Shown here: positions 1-5,526 of the stretch, in pieces
Layout: every line of letters starts with the position of its first letter
Position numbering within the stretch: position 1 is the stretch's first letter
Source: Deltaproteobacteria bacterium
GTDB lineage: Bacteria > Desulfobacterota > Desulfobulbia > Desulfobulbales > Desulfobulbaceae
Length of the DNA: 6,430 bases
Reading direction: 5' to 3'
Assembly (NCBI GenBank): GCA_024277485.1
Contig: JAJRVA010000028.1
Location: forward strand, 1-6,430
Notes under the pieces: model-generated
Database searches by the model: none
What the model saw: the letters and a program-made list of their open reading frames with translations, nothing else
Told to the model about the DNA's origin: nothing
Program-made: the position numbers and the translations under genes

Positions 1-47
1 AACTGCGGCACATTCTTTCTGTAGTTCCCTGTAAATCAGTGCCTTTG

Positions 48-593
48 CTACTCAAAAGAATCAGCAAACAGCTTTTCAATGGCAGCGTGTCCTTCATCGC
101 TCAGGTAGCGTGTCCCTGATCCGACAAAGGTGTCATAGGCGATTTTTGGGGTGTCCTCCTGCCAGGAACCTTCTTTCCATGTGTACCACTGGTTCCTGTT
201 CTGATCAAAAACGTGCAGCGGTCTGTTGAAAAGCTTGGCAAGCTCGACCGCCCAGCCTGTTCCTCCTTTGACTGAGTCGTCATCAAGGATGGTACCGATA
301 ACAAATACCTGGTGCCCCTTGTTGACCATGTGAAAAATAATCTGCAGTACCCGGCGGATTTTTTCTGTTTCATAATAGGTGCGGTTCATCATCATGGAAG
401 CGATCTCCATACTGATGTCTCCACGCTCCAGTTCGTTTTCCGAGAGAACAACGGAATTTATGTCCCGGTTGAGTTTATGCCCCTCAAAGGTGAAGATCAC
501 CTCTTTGATACCGTATTTTTCCGCGGTTTCACCAAACAGCGATTCTGCTCCCTTGAGGCCGCCATGGTACAGTGTACATCCGTCACTCTTCAT
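48..593 (-). CDS. SLOG/LOG-like nucleotide-binding-fold protein, function unknown
   Basis: This 181-residue protein is probably cytosolic, with no signal peptide or membrane segment. What is seen: an N-terminal Gly-rich turn (YHGGLKGAE, residues 9-17), a central strand and turn (FVIGTILDDD, 97-106), then GGTGWAVE at 110-117, and a C-terminal FVGSGTRYLSDEG (156-168). The GGxGxxxE pattern resembles the phosphoribohydrolase/LOG and DprA-like SLOG families, which bind nucleotides or nucleotide-derived ligands; here Trp follows the second GxG instead of Thr. A Rossmann-like fold is therefore inferred, but substrate and reaction are unknown. The ATG at 593 has a strong ribosome binding site (AAAGGTG, seven bases upstream). 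It begins 25 bases after the cmoB stop on the same strand, so it is probably the third gene of the cmoAB operon. It could equally be a conserved passenger gene unrelated to tRNA modification. Confidence 0.75.
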   Translation of the reverse strand: MKSDGCTLYHGGLKGAESLFGETAEKYGIKEVIFTFEGHKLNRDINSVVLSENELERGDISMEIASMMMNRTYYETEKIRRVLQIIFHMVNKGHQVFVIGTILDDDSVKGGTGWAVELAKLFNRPLHVFDQNRNQWYTWKEGSWQEDTPKIAYDTFVGSGTRYLSDEGHAAIEKLFADSFE

Positions 594-618
594 AATTTTT
601 CACCTTTCTGGGTAATAT

Positions 619-1581
619 TTATTTTTCAGCTTTGATAAAGACCCGCCATGGAGCCGGATATTTCTCTATAGTAAGATCAGAGTGGTTCTTGTCAATAAAA
701 TCTTCATACGATTCAAAATTCATCCAGTCGGTACGGCGCTGTTCAGCTGAACTCATGGCATGGCTGCAGAAGAGCCTTATGTTTTTGAAACCCGTCCGTT
801 GCAGCCAGTTGACCAGGCACGTGCCGGTGGGGATAAACCAGGAACCGGGGACCTTGGCATAGGTTTTTTCCGGAAACAGGGCCACGGGCTCCTCTCCCGG
901 TATGGCCTGGGATTCCAGAAGCAGAGTGCCGCCGGTCTTCAGCGCGGTCAGGATGTCGCGCAGAGTTTCAATGGGTGAGGGGCGGTGATAGATAATACCC
1001 AGGAGAAAGATGACATCAAAACATTCCGGAAAAAGATGCGCCTGTTCCACGCCCAGGAGGTCGATTTCAAGGTTGTCCTGCCCGGCAAACCCGTTCAGGG
1101 TCCGGAAGGTATAGTAATGCTGCACGTACGGTTCAAAGCCCAGGACCAGGCGCGGCTGGTGGTGGGCTGCCCTGAACATGTAGTACCCGTTGTTGCACCC
1201 GATGTCCGCCACGATCTTGTCCCGCAGGGATGGCATTTCCGGCCGCAGCCGGTTCCATTTGCGTTCACTGCGCCACTCCGCGTCAATATCGATGCCGAAA
1301 ATTGTAAACGGACCTTTACGCCACGGCATGAATGAACGCAGAACATCGTAGACCAGGCTGCGCTCTTTGCTGCGTATGTCATCCTCCCTGCCGATCCGGA
1401 CAATATCTCCTGCAAAGTCGCAGCACGAGGCCCGCAAATGCTGAACCGACTCGCAGGGTTCACGGTAGCGCAGGAATCCTTTCTTGGCCTGCCCGACCCA
1501 TTTCTGCCGGCCGGCCGTGAAACGGAGCAGTTCATCATGCCTGGCTGAGGGAAAATGATCGAGGTAATGCATGGGAGGCAT
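619..1581 (-). CDS. cmoB: tRNA U34 carboxymethyltransferase CmoB
   Basis: CmoB transfers the carboxymethyl group of carboxy-SAM to 5-hydroxyuridine at the tRNA wobble position, giving cmo5U. Starting from ATG at 1581 the protein has 320 residues, close to the 323 of E. coli. Recognisable blocks are MPWRKGPF (85-92), DAEWRSERKW (100-109), the SAM loop DIGCNNGYY (126-134), GIIYHRPSP (195-203), EQRRTDWM (280-287) and the C-terminal YPAPWR (308-313). Residues matching the E. coli carboxy-SAM ligands Lys91, Tyr200 and Arg315 are Lys89, Tyr198 and Arg313. The SAM loop reads CNNG where E. coli has CGSG. A GTG at 1629 would add 16 residues inside the cmoA end, but the ATG matches the family length and position. 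That ATG has no Shine-Dalgarno; it follows eight A residues and lies 11 bases past the cmoA stop, so translation is probably coupled to cmoA. Confidence 0.95.
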   Translation of the reverse strand: MPPMHYLDHFPSARHDELLRFTAGRQKWVGQAKKGFLRYREPCESVQHLRASCCDFAGDIVRIGREDDIRSKERSLVYDVLRSFMPWRKGPFTIFGIDIDAEWRSERKWNRLRPEMPSLRDKIVADIGCNNGYYMFRAAHHQPRLVLGFEPYVQHYYTFRTLNGFAGQDNLEIDLLGVEQAHLFPECFDVIFLLGIIYHRPSPIETLRDILTALKTGGTLLLESQAIPGEEPVALFPEKTYAKVPGSWFIPTGTCLVNWLQRTGFKNIRLFCSHAMSSAEQRRTDWMNFESYEDFIDKNHSDLTIEKYPAPWRVFIKAEK

Positions 1582-1592
1582 TTTTTTTGTTG

Positions 1593-2315
1593 TTACTTGA
1601 CAGCAATGAAGGACGCAAAGTTGAACCACTGGAAAAATGTTTCAACAGTCGGGAATCCTGCCTGTCTGATCAGGTCAAGGTTTTCCCGGATGGAAAAGGG
1701 AACCAGGACATTTTCCAGTGCTTCGCGCTTTGCCGCAATTTCCAGCTCCGAGTAGCCCTGCCGCTTTTTAAACTGATGGTACATGTCGATAAAGGCCCGG
1801 TTCAGTTTTTTGTCATGGTTGATTATCTTTTCACTGGCACAGAAGAGCCCTCTGTCGGGAAGATTGTCATAAATGCGCCTGACAAACCGGGGGCGGTCCA
1901 GGGGGCGGATAAACTGCATGGTGTAGTTGCAGATGACGACATCAGCGCCAGCCGGTCGGAAAGTGGTGATATCGTCTTCAATAAATTCGATAACCGCTGA
2001 TTTGGAATACATTTCCGCCTTTCGCCTTGCCTTTTCAATCATGGCAGGAGCATTATCAATGCCTGTATAGTGGAATTCCATATCCACAAGGCGGCGGGAC
2101 AGCTCCAGCAAAGTGGTTCCGGTGGAGCATCCGAGATCATATACTCTGGCCCCTTGAGGAACCTGATTGCGCAGGAGTCGGGCAACAGAGTCAATGACGG
2201 CGGAGTAAAACGGGACAGAGCGGTTCAGCATATCATCAAAGACTTCAGCAACCTGTTCATTGAAGGTGAAATCTTCAGTGATTGCGCTGGAATCAAACAG
2301 TTTGTCTTTTTTCAT
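1593..2315 (-). CDS. cmoA: carboxy-SAM synthase CmoA
   Basis: CmoA converts SAM plus prephenate to carboxy-SAM and phenylpyruvate, supplying CmoB. The ATG at 2315 gives 240 residues, against 247 in E. coli, and MKKDKLFDSS aligns with the E. coli N-terminus. Seen in order: FTFNEQVAEVF (16-26), RSVPFY (32-37), the SAM loop YDLGCSTGTT (59-68), GIDNAPAMIEKARR (85-98), EDDI (113-116), YTMQFI (131-136) and KKRQGYSELEIAAKREALENV (183-203, given as a block position). Arg197 corresponds to Arg199 in E. coli, which contacts the carboxylate. An upstream TTG at 2342 would add nine residues but has no better ribosome signal; the ATG has a weak AGG ten bases upstream. It is first in a leftward operon with cmoB and a SLOG-like gene. 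Overall identification is secure; only the start is slightly open. Confidence 0.95.
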   Translation of the reverse strand: MKKDKLFDSSAITEDFTFNEQVAEVFDDMLNRSVPFYSAVIDSVARLLRNQVPQGARVYDLGCSTGTTLLELSRRLVDMEFHYTGIDNAPAMIEKARRKAEMYSKSAVIEFIEDDITTFRPAGADVVICNYTMQFIRPLDRPRFVRRIYDNLPDRGLFCASEKIINHDKKLNRAFIDMYHQFKKRQGYSELEIAAKREALENVLVPFSIRENLDLIRQAGFPTVETFFQWFNFASFIAVK

Positions 2316-2350
2316 GTCTGCAAAACCTGTGGGATTTTTCAAGGCCTACA

Positions 2351-2379
2351 GGTGTAAAATAGCCTTGCTATCTTGTCAA
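2351..2379 (-). promoter_or_regulatory. candidate promoter for cmoA operon
   Basis: On the minus strand a perfect TTGACA (2379-2374) is followed after 17 bases by TACACC (2356-2351), a poor -10 match. A transcript would start near 2344, about 30 bases before the cmoA ATG. The -35 box is convincing and the -10 is weak, so this is tentative. It overlaps the rightward promoter, with the two -35 regions interleaved. Confidence 0.35.
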
Positions 2380-2393
2380 ACTGAAAGTATAAA
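2365..2393 (+). promoter_or_regulatory. sigma70-like promoter for the rightward genes
   Basis: TTGCTA (2365-2370, four of six consensus bases) is followed at exactly 17 bases by TATAAA (2388-2393, five of six). Transcription would begin near 2400, leaving a leader of about 100 bases before the coding start at 2503. It is the best promoter match I found between the two divergent genes. Confidence 0.55.
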
Positions 2394-2409
2394 TCGCATA
2401 CAGATTTTG

Positions 2410-2447
2410 CCCCTGTGAGGCCGCATGGTCGCGGGTCCTGTAAGGGG
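2410..2447 (+). promoter_or_regulatory. leader hairpin in the 5' untranslated region
   Basis: CCCCT (2410-2414) can pair with AGGGG (2443-2447), AGG (2418-2420) with CCT (2437-2439), and CCGC (2421-2424) with GCGG (2431-2434), closing a six-base loop. A three-by-three internal loop and a two-base bulge separate the helices. No T-tract follows, so it is not a terminator. I do not recognise it as a known riboswitch. It may be an RNA control element or a chance fold. Confidence 0.35.
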
Positions 2448-2491
2448 TGCATGAATTCAGGTTTGAAAGCCGGCAAGGAAAATGGTTTTTC

Positions 2492-2497
2492 AGGAGG
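2492..2497 (+). promoter_or_regulatory. ribosome binding site fixing the start at 2503
   Basis: AGGAGG lies five bases before the ATG at 2503. It decides against the in-frame ATG at 2482, whose AAGGA is only two bases away. Confidence 0.8.
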
Positions 2498-2502
2498 GGA
2501 CC

Positions 2503-3033
2503 ATGGGGAAAGACTTCTGGGCAAATATGATATTCTGTCTGGTACTGGCTGTCTTTGCGATATTTGCAGTAACCAGGATCGGTTCCGCCCTTACACCGAA
2601 AGGGCTGCTTGCCGGTGAACCCCGGCCCTCGGCAGAGGCCGCCCCCCTGTTGAAAGAGGTGGGGATAACGCAATACCGCATTATAATGGACCGTGGCCAC
2701 AGGGTTGCAGCGCATTTTTATATCCGGAACAACTCGCCTGTTGATGTGAAAAATGTGTCCATCCTCTGTGATTTTTATGATCAGTCCGGTAACTTCATGG
2801 ACCGGGAAAAATGGATTCTCAGCCAGACTTTTCCTGCCGGTGAGGAGAAAAAGTCCTCGTCGGTTCTTGAGAGTTTCGTCAATATGAATGGTGCGTCGGA
2901 CTGTCGTGTAACAGACCTGCAAATTGTTAAATCCAGGGGCCCGATGGCCCAAACGCACGGTTCTGCCGCTGCCCCGGCAGAGTCCGGGTCCGGAGAAACG
3001 GGTCATGGCGTACCCCTGGGCGGCGGCCATTAG
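2503..3033 (+). CDS. membrane-anchored FxLYD-like domain protein
   Basis: This protein has 176 residues from the ATG chosen by its strong ribosome binding site. It opens with a short charged stretch, then a hydrophobic segment (about residues 7-25). The segment could be a membrane anchor or an uncleaved signal, placing the rest in the periplasm. Residues about 55-125 form a beta-rich domain: VAAHFYIRNNSPVDVKNVSI, then CDFYDQSGNFMDREKW, then FPAGEEKKSSS. The pattern of an Asn-rich turn, a Tyr-Asp-x-x-Gly turn and a late Pro-Ala-Gly-Glu resembles FxLYD domains, which often occur in exported bacterial proteins of unknown role. The last 30 residues are low complexity, rich in Gly, Ala, Ser and Pro. 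Function is unknown. It is the first gene after the rightward promoter, and the next gene follows 53 bases later on the same strand. Confidence 0.8.
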   Translation: MGKDFWANMIFCLVLAVFAIFAVTRIGSALTPKGLLAGEPRPSAEAAPLLKEVGITQYRIIMDRGHRVAAHFYIRNNSPVDVKNVSILCDFYDQSGNFMDREKWILSQTFPAGEEKKSSSVLESFVNMNGASDCRVTDLQIVKSRGPMAQTHGSAAAPAESGSGETGHGVPLGGGH

Positions 3034-3037
3034 AGTC

Positions 3038-3054
3038 CGGCAGTTCCACTGCCG
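3038..3054 (+). repeat. small perfect hairpin between two genes
   Basis: CGGCAG (3038-3043) and CTGCCG (3049-3054) form a six-base stem with a five-base loop just after the stop at 3033. Eight A residues follow (3056-3063), and six T residues come later (3071-3076). For rightward transcripts the A-tract is the wrong tail for a classical terminator, so readthrough or partial attenuation is possible. Confidence 0.45.
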
Positions 3055-3086
3055 CAAAAAAAATCATACCTTTTTTATTCGTAACC

Positions 3087-3737
3087 GTGTCAACACAGGA
3101 AATACATTTTGATGAGATACTGAGCCGGTATCGCGCTGATCCATTTGATTATGTCGATATACACGCCATTCATGCGGGCCGGGTTCGGTTTCTGCTGGAA
3201 GAGGGGTTTGAGGTGGAAGGTCCGTCAGGGGAGTGGAAGCATATTCCCGGTACGGGCCTGTACGAGATTACCCGTGAGCGGAACGCAAAAATTGTTACCT
3301 CGAAGACAAACGGGATCATCTCTTCCCTGAACAGGGATCTGGACGGCGAGTTTGTCGAGGCCGGCCAGAAATTGATGACCATCCGGCATCCCCTCAAGAA
3401 AAAGGAGATTATCGAGTCGATTCTGCAGGAAGTGCTGTATCTCTTTCCGGCGCCTGAAAGGGCACGTTATTATTTTTCCATGGCCATCCAGTCCAGGATT
3501 GACCAGAAGGGTGTCCGGTCGGTGTTTATCAATCCTGGTGAGGAAATTATCACCATGTCTCTCATGAAAAGAGATACTCCCGTCTACTATAACGGGGAAC
3601 CAGGCATAATTCACTCGGTCTATTTCAAGTCTGGTGACAGTGTCGACCAGGGTGTTCCCCTGATAGGTGTCTGTGCCGAAAATAAACTGCCCCTGATCCA
3701 GAAAATTATTACTCGTGTCAAGGCGGAGTGGGAATAG
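3087..3737 (+). CDS. protein with two biotinyl/lipoyl-like (barrel-sandwich) regions
   Basis: This 216-residue protein has no signal peptide, so it is probably cytosolic. Two regions read like biotinyl/lipoyl domains. The first spans about 22-101: HAIHAGRVRFLLEEG, later PGTGLYEITRERN, then NGIISSLNRDLDGEFVEAGQ ending in LMTIRHP. The second spans about 142-196: NPGEEIITMSLMKRDTPV, then GEPGIIHSVYFKSGDSVDQG and PLIGV. A helical linker (102-139) joins them. In an ungapped comparison with BCCP, the acceptor Lys of the first region is Arg65. The second has Met160-Lys161 before its C-terminal half, but the strand spacing is several residues shorter than in BCCP, so Lys161 is only a possible acceptor. 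The start is a GTG with no Shine-Dalgarno and no better in-frame choice. The next gene on the same strand, 93 bases on, is a biotin-ligase family member. HlyD-like or other unmodified barrel-sandwich roles remain possible. Confidence 0.7.
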   Translation: MSTQEIHFDEILSRYRADPFDYVDIHAIHAGRVRFLLEEGFEVEGPSGEWKHIPGTGLYEITRERNAKIVTSKTNGIISSLNRDLDGEFVEAGQKLMTIRHPLKKKEIIESILQEVLYLFPAPERARYYFSMAIQSRIDQKGVRSVFINPGEEIITMSLMKRDTPVYYNGEPGIIHSVYFKSGDSVDQGVPLIGVCAENKLPLIQKIITRVKAEWE

Positions 3738-3746
3738 CATTTTATT

Positions 3747-3759
3747 CTGTTATTAACAG
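3747..3759. repeat. 13-base perfect palindrome, possible operator
   Basis: CTGTTATTAACAG is a perfect inverted repeat (CTGTTA, central T, TAACAG) ten bases after the stop of the barrel-sandwich gene and 71 bases before the ligase-like gene. It resembles a protein-binding site more than a hairpin, since a one-base loop cannot fold. It does not match the E. coli BirA operator. A regulator is not identifiable from the sequence. Confidence 0.4.
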
Positions 3760-3776
3760 CCGGGTTCTTAGGGTCC

Positions 3777-3806
3777 GGATCTTACTCCCTGCAACAGGGT
3801 AAATCC
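3777..3806 (+). repeat. hairpin upstream of the ligase-like gene
   Basis: CCCTG (3787-3791) pairs with CAGGG (3795-3799) around a CAA loop. The helix extends through TTA with TAA and GGAT with ATCC, interrupted by small bulges. Only a broken pyrimidine stretch follows, so it is a weak terminator candidate at best. It could be a leader element of the gene starting at 3831. Confidence 0.35.
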
Positions 3807-3830
3807 CTCCCTTTCTGCATCTTTTAGATC

Positions 3831-4805
3831 ATGAAAACAGAGCAGACTCTTTCCCCGGAAACCATCAGAAATTTTTTTCAAAGCCGCGAGTTCCGCTCCT
3901 GTTACAGGGCTGTACCGGATGACATTGCCCGAAAGGTACTGCGCTATGGCTTACCGGTCGGCAGCAGGATAGAGCAGAATGAGAGCATGCCGCGATGCAT
4001 GGAACGGCTGCGGGACCTGATTGCCGAGGCCGGGAAAAAAGGAACAACCCTGCCCAGCGGTACGGTCATTGTTTCCAGGCAACTGGAAAGGGGCAGCGGC
4101 CGTTTCAAGCGTACCTGGCACGCGCCCAGGGGAGGATTGTGGATGGCAATGGCCTGGGCGGACACACTGTTGCCGGAGTATGCCAGGTTGCTGCCGCTTG
4201 CGGCAGGTTCCGCCTGTTGCGAGGCTGTCAGGAGTCTCGGCATTGATGCGACCGTGAAATGGGTCAACGATATCCACGTGCAGGGGCGTAAAATAGGCGG
4301 CATTCTCTGTGAGACCGTTACCGGCAGACATCCAGGAGACCGGTATCATCTCGTTGGAATAGGCATGAACTGCAACGTGGAGCAGTTTCCCGATGAACTG
4401 CGTCATTCCGCCGTCAGCATGCACAATATTCTGGGCGCAACAGTTGACTTGAACAGCTTTGCACTGGAGCTGCTTGCCTGCCTTGCCTGGAATTTCGGCC
4501 TGGTTCACCTGCAGGAAGAGCTCGACCTGGAGCAGGGGGAGGAAGAGTCGATAACTGGCAGGAAATCACTGGTCATTGATGCCTGGAAAAGATTGAGCGA
4601 CACCATGGGGAGACAGGTCCGTTACGGGTATGATGTCGTCCAGAAGCCGCTTTACAGGGCTGTTGCACTGGATATTGATACACGTGGCGGTCTTGTGCTG
4701 CAGCTTGAAGATGGAAGCAGGGTTACGGAATACAGTGGTGAGATTATCTATCTTGATGCTGCCTCCGGTCTGAAAACAGGTTCCGGATCTGCCGCCAGGA
4801 GATAA
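3831..4805 (+). CDS. divergent biotin-protein ligase (BirA/BPL) family protein
   Basis: BPLs make biotinyl-AMP and attach biotin to a carrier Lys. This 324-residue protein has the catalytic core and a C-terminal SH3-like region, but no N-terminal winged-helix repressor domain; residues 1-45 are of unknown nature. Seen: GSGRFKRTW (88-96) in place of GRGRRGRKW, HAPRGGLWMAM (97-107), VKWVNDIHVQGRKIGGILCE (142-161) and GIGMNCN (176-182). Arg91 matches E. coli Arg118 and Lys154 matches Lys183. Differences from canonical BPL are Ser89 for Arg116, Phe92-Lys93 for Arg-Gly, WVND for WPND, and Ser-Met-Pro (52-54) where Ser-Thr-Asn is usual. The C-terminal domain (about 258-308) ends in SGEI. An in-frame TAG at 3825 makes the ATG at 3831 the first possible start, and it has no clear Shine-Dalgarno. 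Its 3' end overlaps convergent recO by about 62 bases. It may be the cell's biotin ligase or a specialised paralogue. Confidence 0.85.
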   Translation: MKTEQTLSPETIRNFFQSREFRSCYRAVPDDIARKVLRYGLPVGSRIEQNESMPRCMERLRDLIAEAGKKGTTLPSGTVIVSRQLERGSGRFKRTWHAPRGGLWMAMAWADTLLPEYARLLPLAAGSACCEAVRSLGIDATVKWVNDIHVQGRKIGGILCETVTGRHPGDRYHLVGIGMNCNVEQFPDELRHSAVSMHNILGATVDLNSFALELLACLAWNFGLVHLQEELDLEQGEEESITGRKSLVIDAWKRLSDTMGRQVRYGYDVVQKPLYRAVALDIDTRGGLVLQLEDGSRVTEYSGEIIYLDAASGLKTGSGSAARR

Positions 4806-5526
4806 TGTCATGCTGAAGAAGATGCCGGGTATAGTGGTTGAGAAAGGTCAGCGTCTCTTCGGCGTTTTTTGCGGGCAGGCGCAGACGGCCGATGTTCTTC
4901 AGGTCGAGACGCTGGGCATAGTCAAGAAATTTGAGTGTCTGCACGGAAAGGGAAATCAAGGAACCAGTTGCAGCGCTTCTGCAGTTGCTGCACACCAGCG
5001 AACCGCTGCCGGAATGGAGCGTGTATGTGATTCCCGCTGTAACTGTTTTTTCGCAAAACCCGCACCGGTCAAGTTCAGGCCGGTATCCTGCCGCCCCAAG
5101 AAGACGCAGGTGAAACAGGGCGCCGGTCAGGAGCGGTTCTTCTCCTTCCTCCAGGGAAGACAGCGCCCAGATAAGGAGAGAGAAAATCTCCGGATCCGAA
5201 TCATGCTCCCTGGTAAAGCGCAGAACAAGTTCGGCCGCCAGCATGGCCACAAGGTAGCGCTTAAAATCCTGTCGCAAAGAGAGAAAAGTTTCTTCCAGCT
5301 CTGCCTCGGCTAAAAAAAGCAGGGTATCCCGCCGGGGCGGGCGGTACATGATCTCAAGCAGGGTGAACTCTTCCAGTTTGTTGACAAAACGCTTTTTACT
5401 GCGTTTGGCGCCCTTGGCAATTCCGGTTGCCCTGCCGATATCGGGGCTGAAAAAGGTAACAATTTTATCGGCTTCGCCGTGATCATTGACACTTAAGACG
5501 AGGCCACGGGTGCGGCAGTTCATCAT
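4744..5526 (-). CDS. recO: DNA repair protein RecO
   Basis: RecO works with RecR and RecF to load RecA on SSB-coated DNA during gap repair. The protein has 260 residues, close to the family's usual 230-260. The N-terminal OB-fold (about 1-80) starts with CRTRGLVLSVNDHGEADKIV and has FFSPDIGRATGIAKGAKRSK (25-44), typical of RecO. A helical region follows, then a four-Cys site: CGFC (155-158) and CSNC (179-182), the zinc-binding motif seen in many RecO proteins but not all. The start ATG overlaps the stop of the upstream RodZ-like gene as ATGA (5523-5526), so translation is probably coupled; a second ATG lies directly after it. The 3' end runs into the convergent ligase-like gene. I see no terminator after the stop. 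Confidence 0.92.
   Translation of the reverse strand: MMNCRTRGLVLSVNDHGEADKIVTFFSPDIGRATGIAKGAKRSKKRFVNKLEEFTLLEIMYRPPRRDTLLFLAEAELEETFLSLRQDFKRYLVAMLAAELVLRFTREHDSDPEIFSLLIWALSSLEEGEEPLLTGALFHLRLLGAAGYRPELDRCGFCEKTVTAGITYTLHSGSGSLVCSNCRSAATGSLISLSVQTLKFLDYAQRLDLKNIGRLRLPAKNAEETLTFLNHYTRHLLQHDIISWRQIRNLFSDRRQHQDR

Noticed and set aside
1..47. Possible start of another leftward gene before the window's edge
   Set aside because: A minus-strand ATG near base 14 exists, but too few codons remain to judge.
1593..1629. Overlap of cmoB into cmoA using a GTG start
   Set aside because: The ATG at 1581 matches the family's usual length and N-terminus, leaving an 11-base gap instead of an overlap.
2415..2618. 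A 67-residue Cys-containing reading frame overlapping the leader and start of the FxLYD-like gene
   Set aside because: It lies out of frame with the well-supported gene at 2503, lacks a ribosome site and resembles no family.
2368..3057. A long minus-strand open frame opposite the FxLYD-like gene
   Set aside because: It is antisense to a gene with a strong ribosome site and shows no recognisable protein pattern.
3038..3076. Rho-independent terminator after the FxLYD-like gene
   Set aside because: The hairpin is followed by A residues, and the T-tract comes 17 bases later, so the classical layout is absent.
3951..4508. A 185-residue minus-strand frame inside the ligase-like gene
   Set aside because: The plus strand holds clear BPL motifs; the minus frame has no domain signature or ribosome site.
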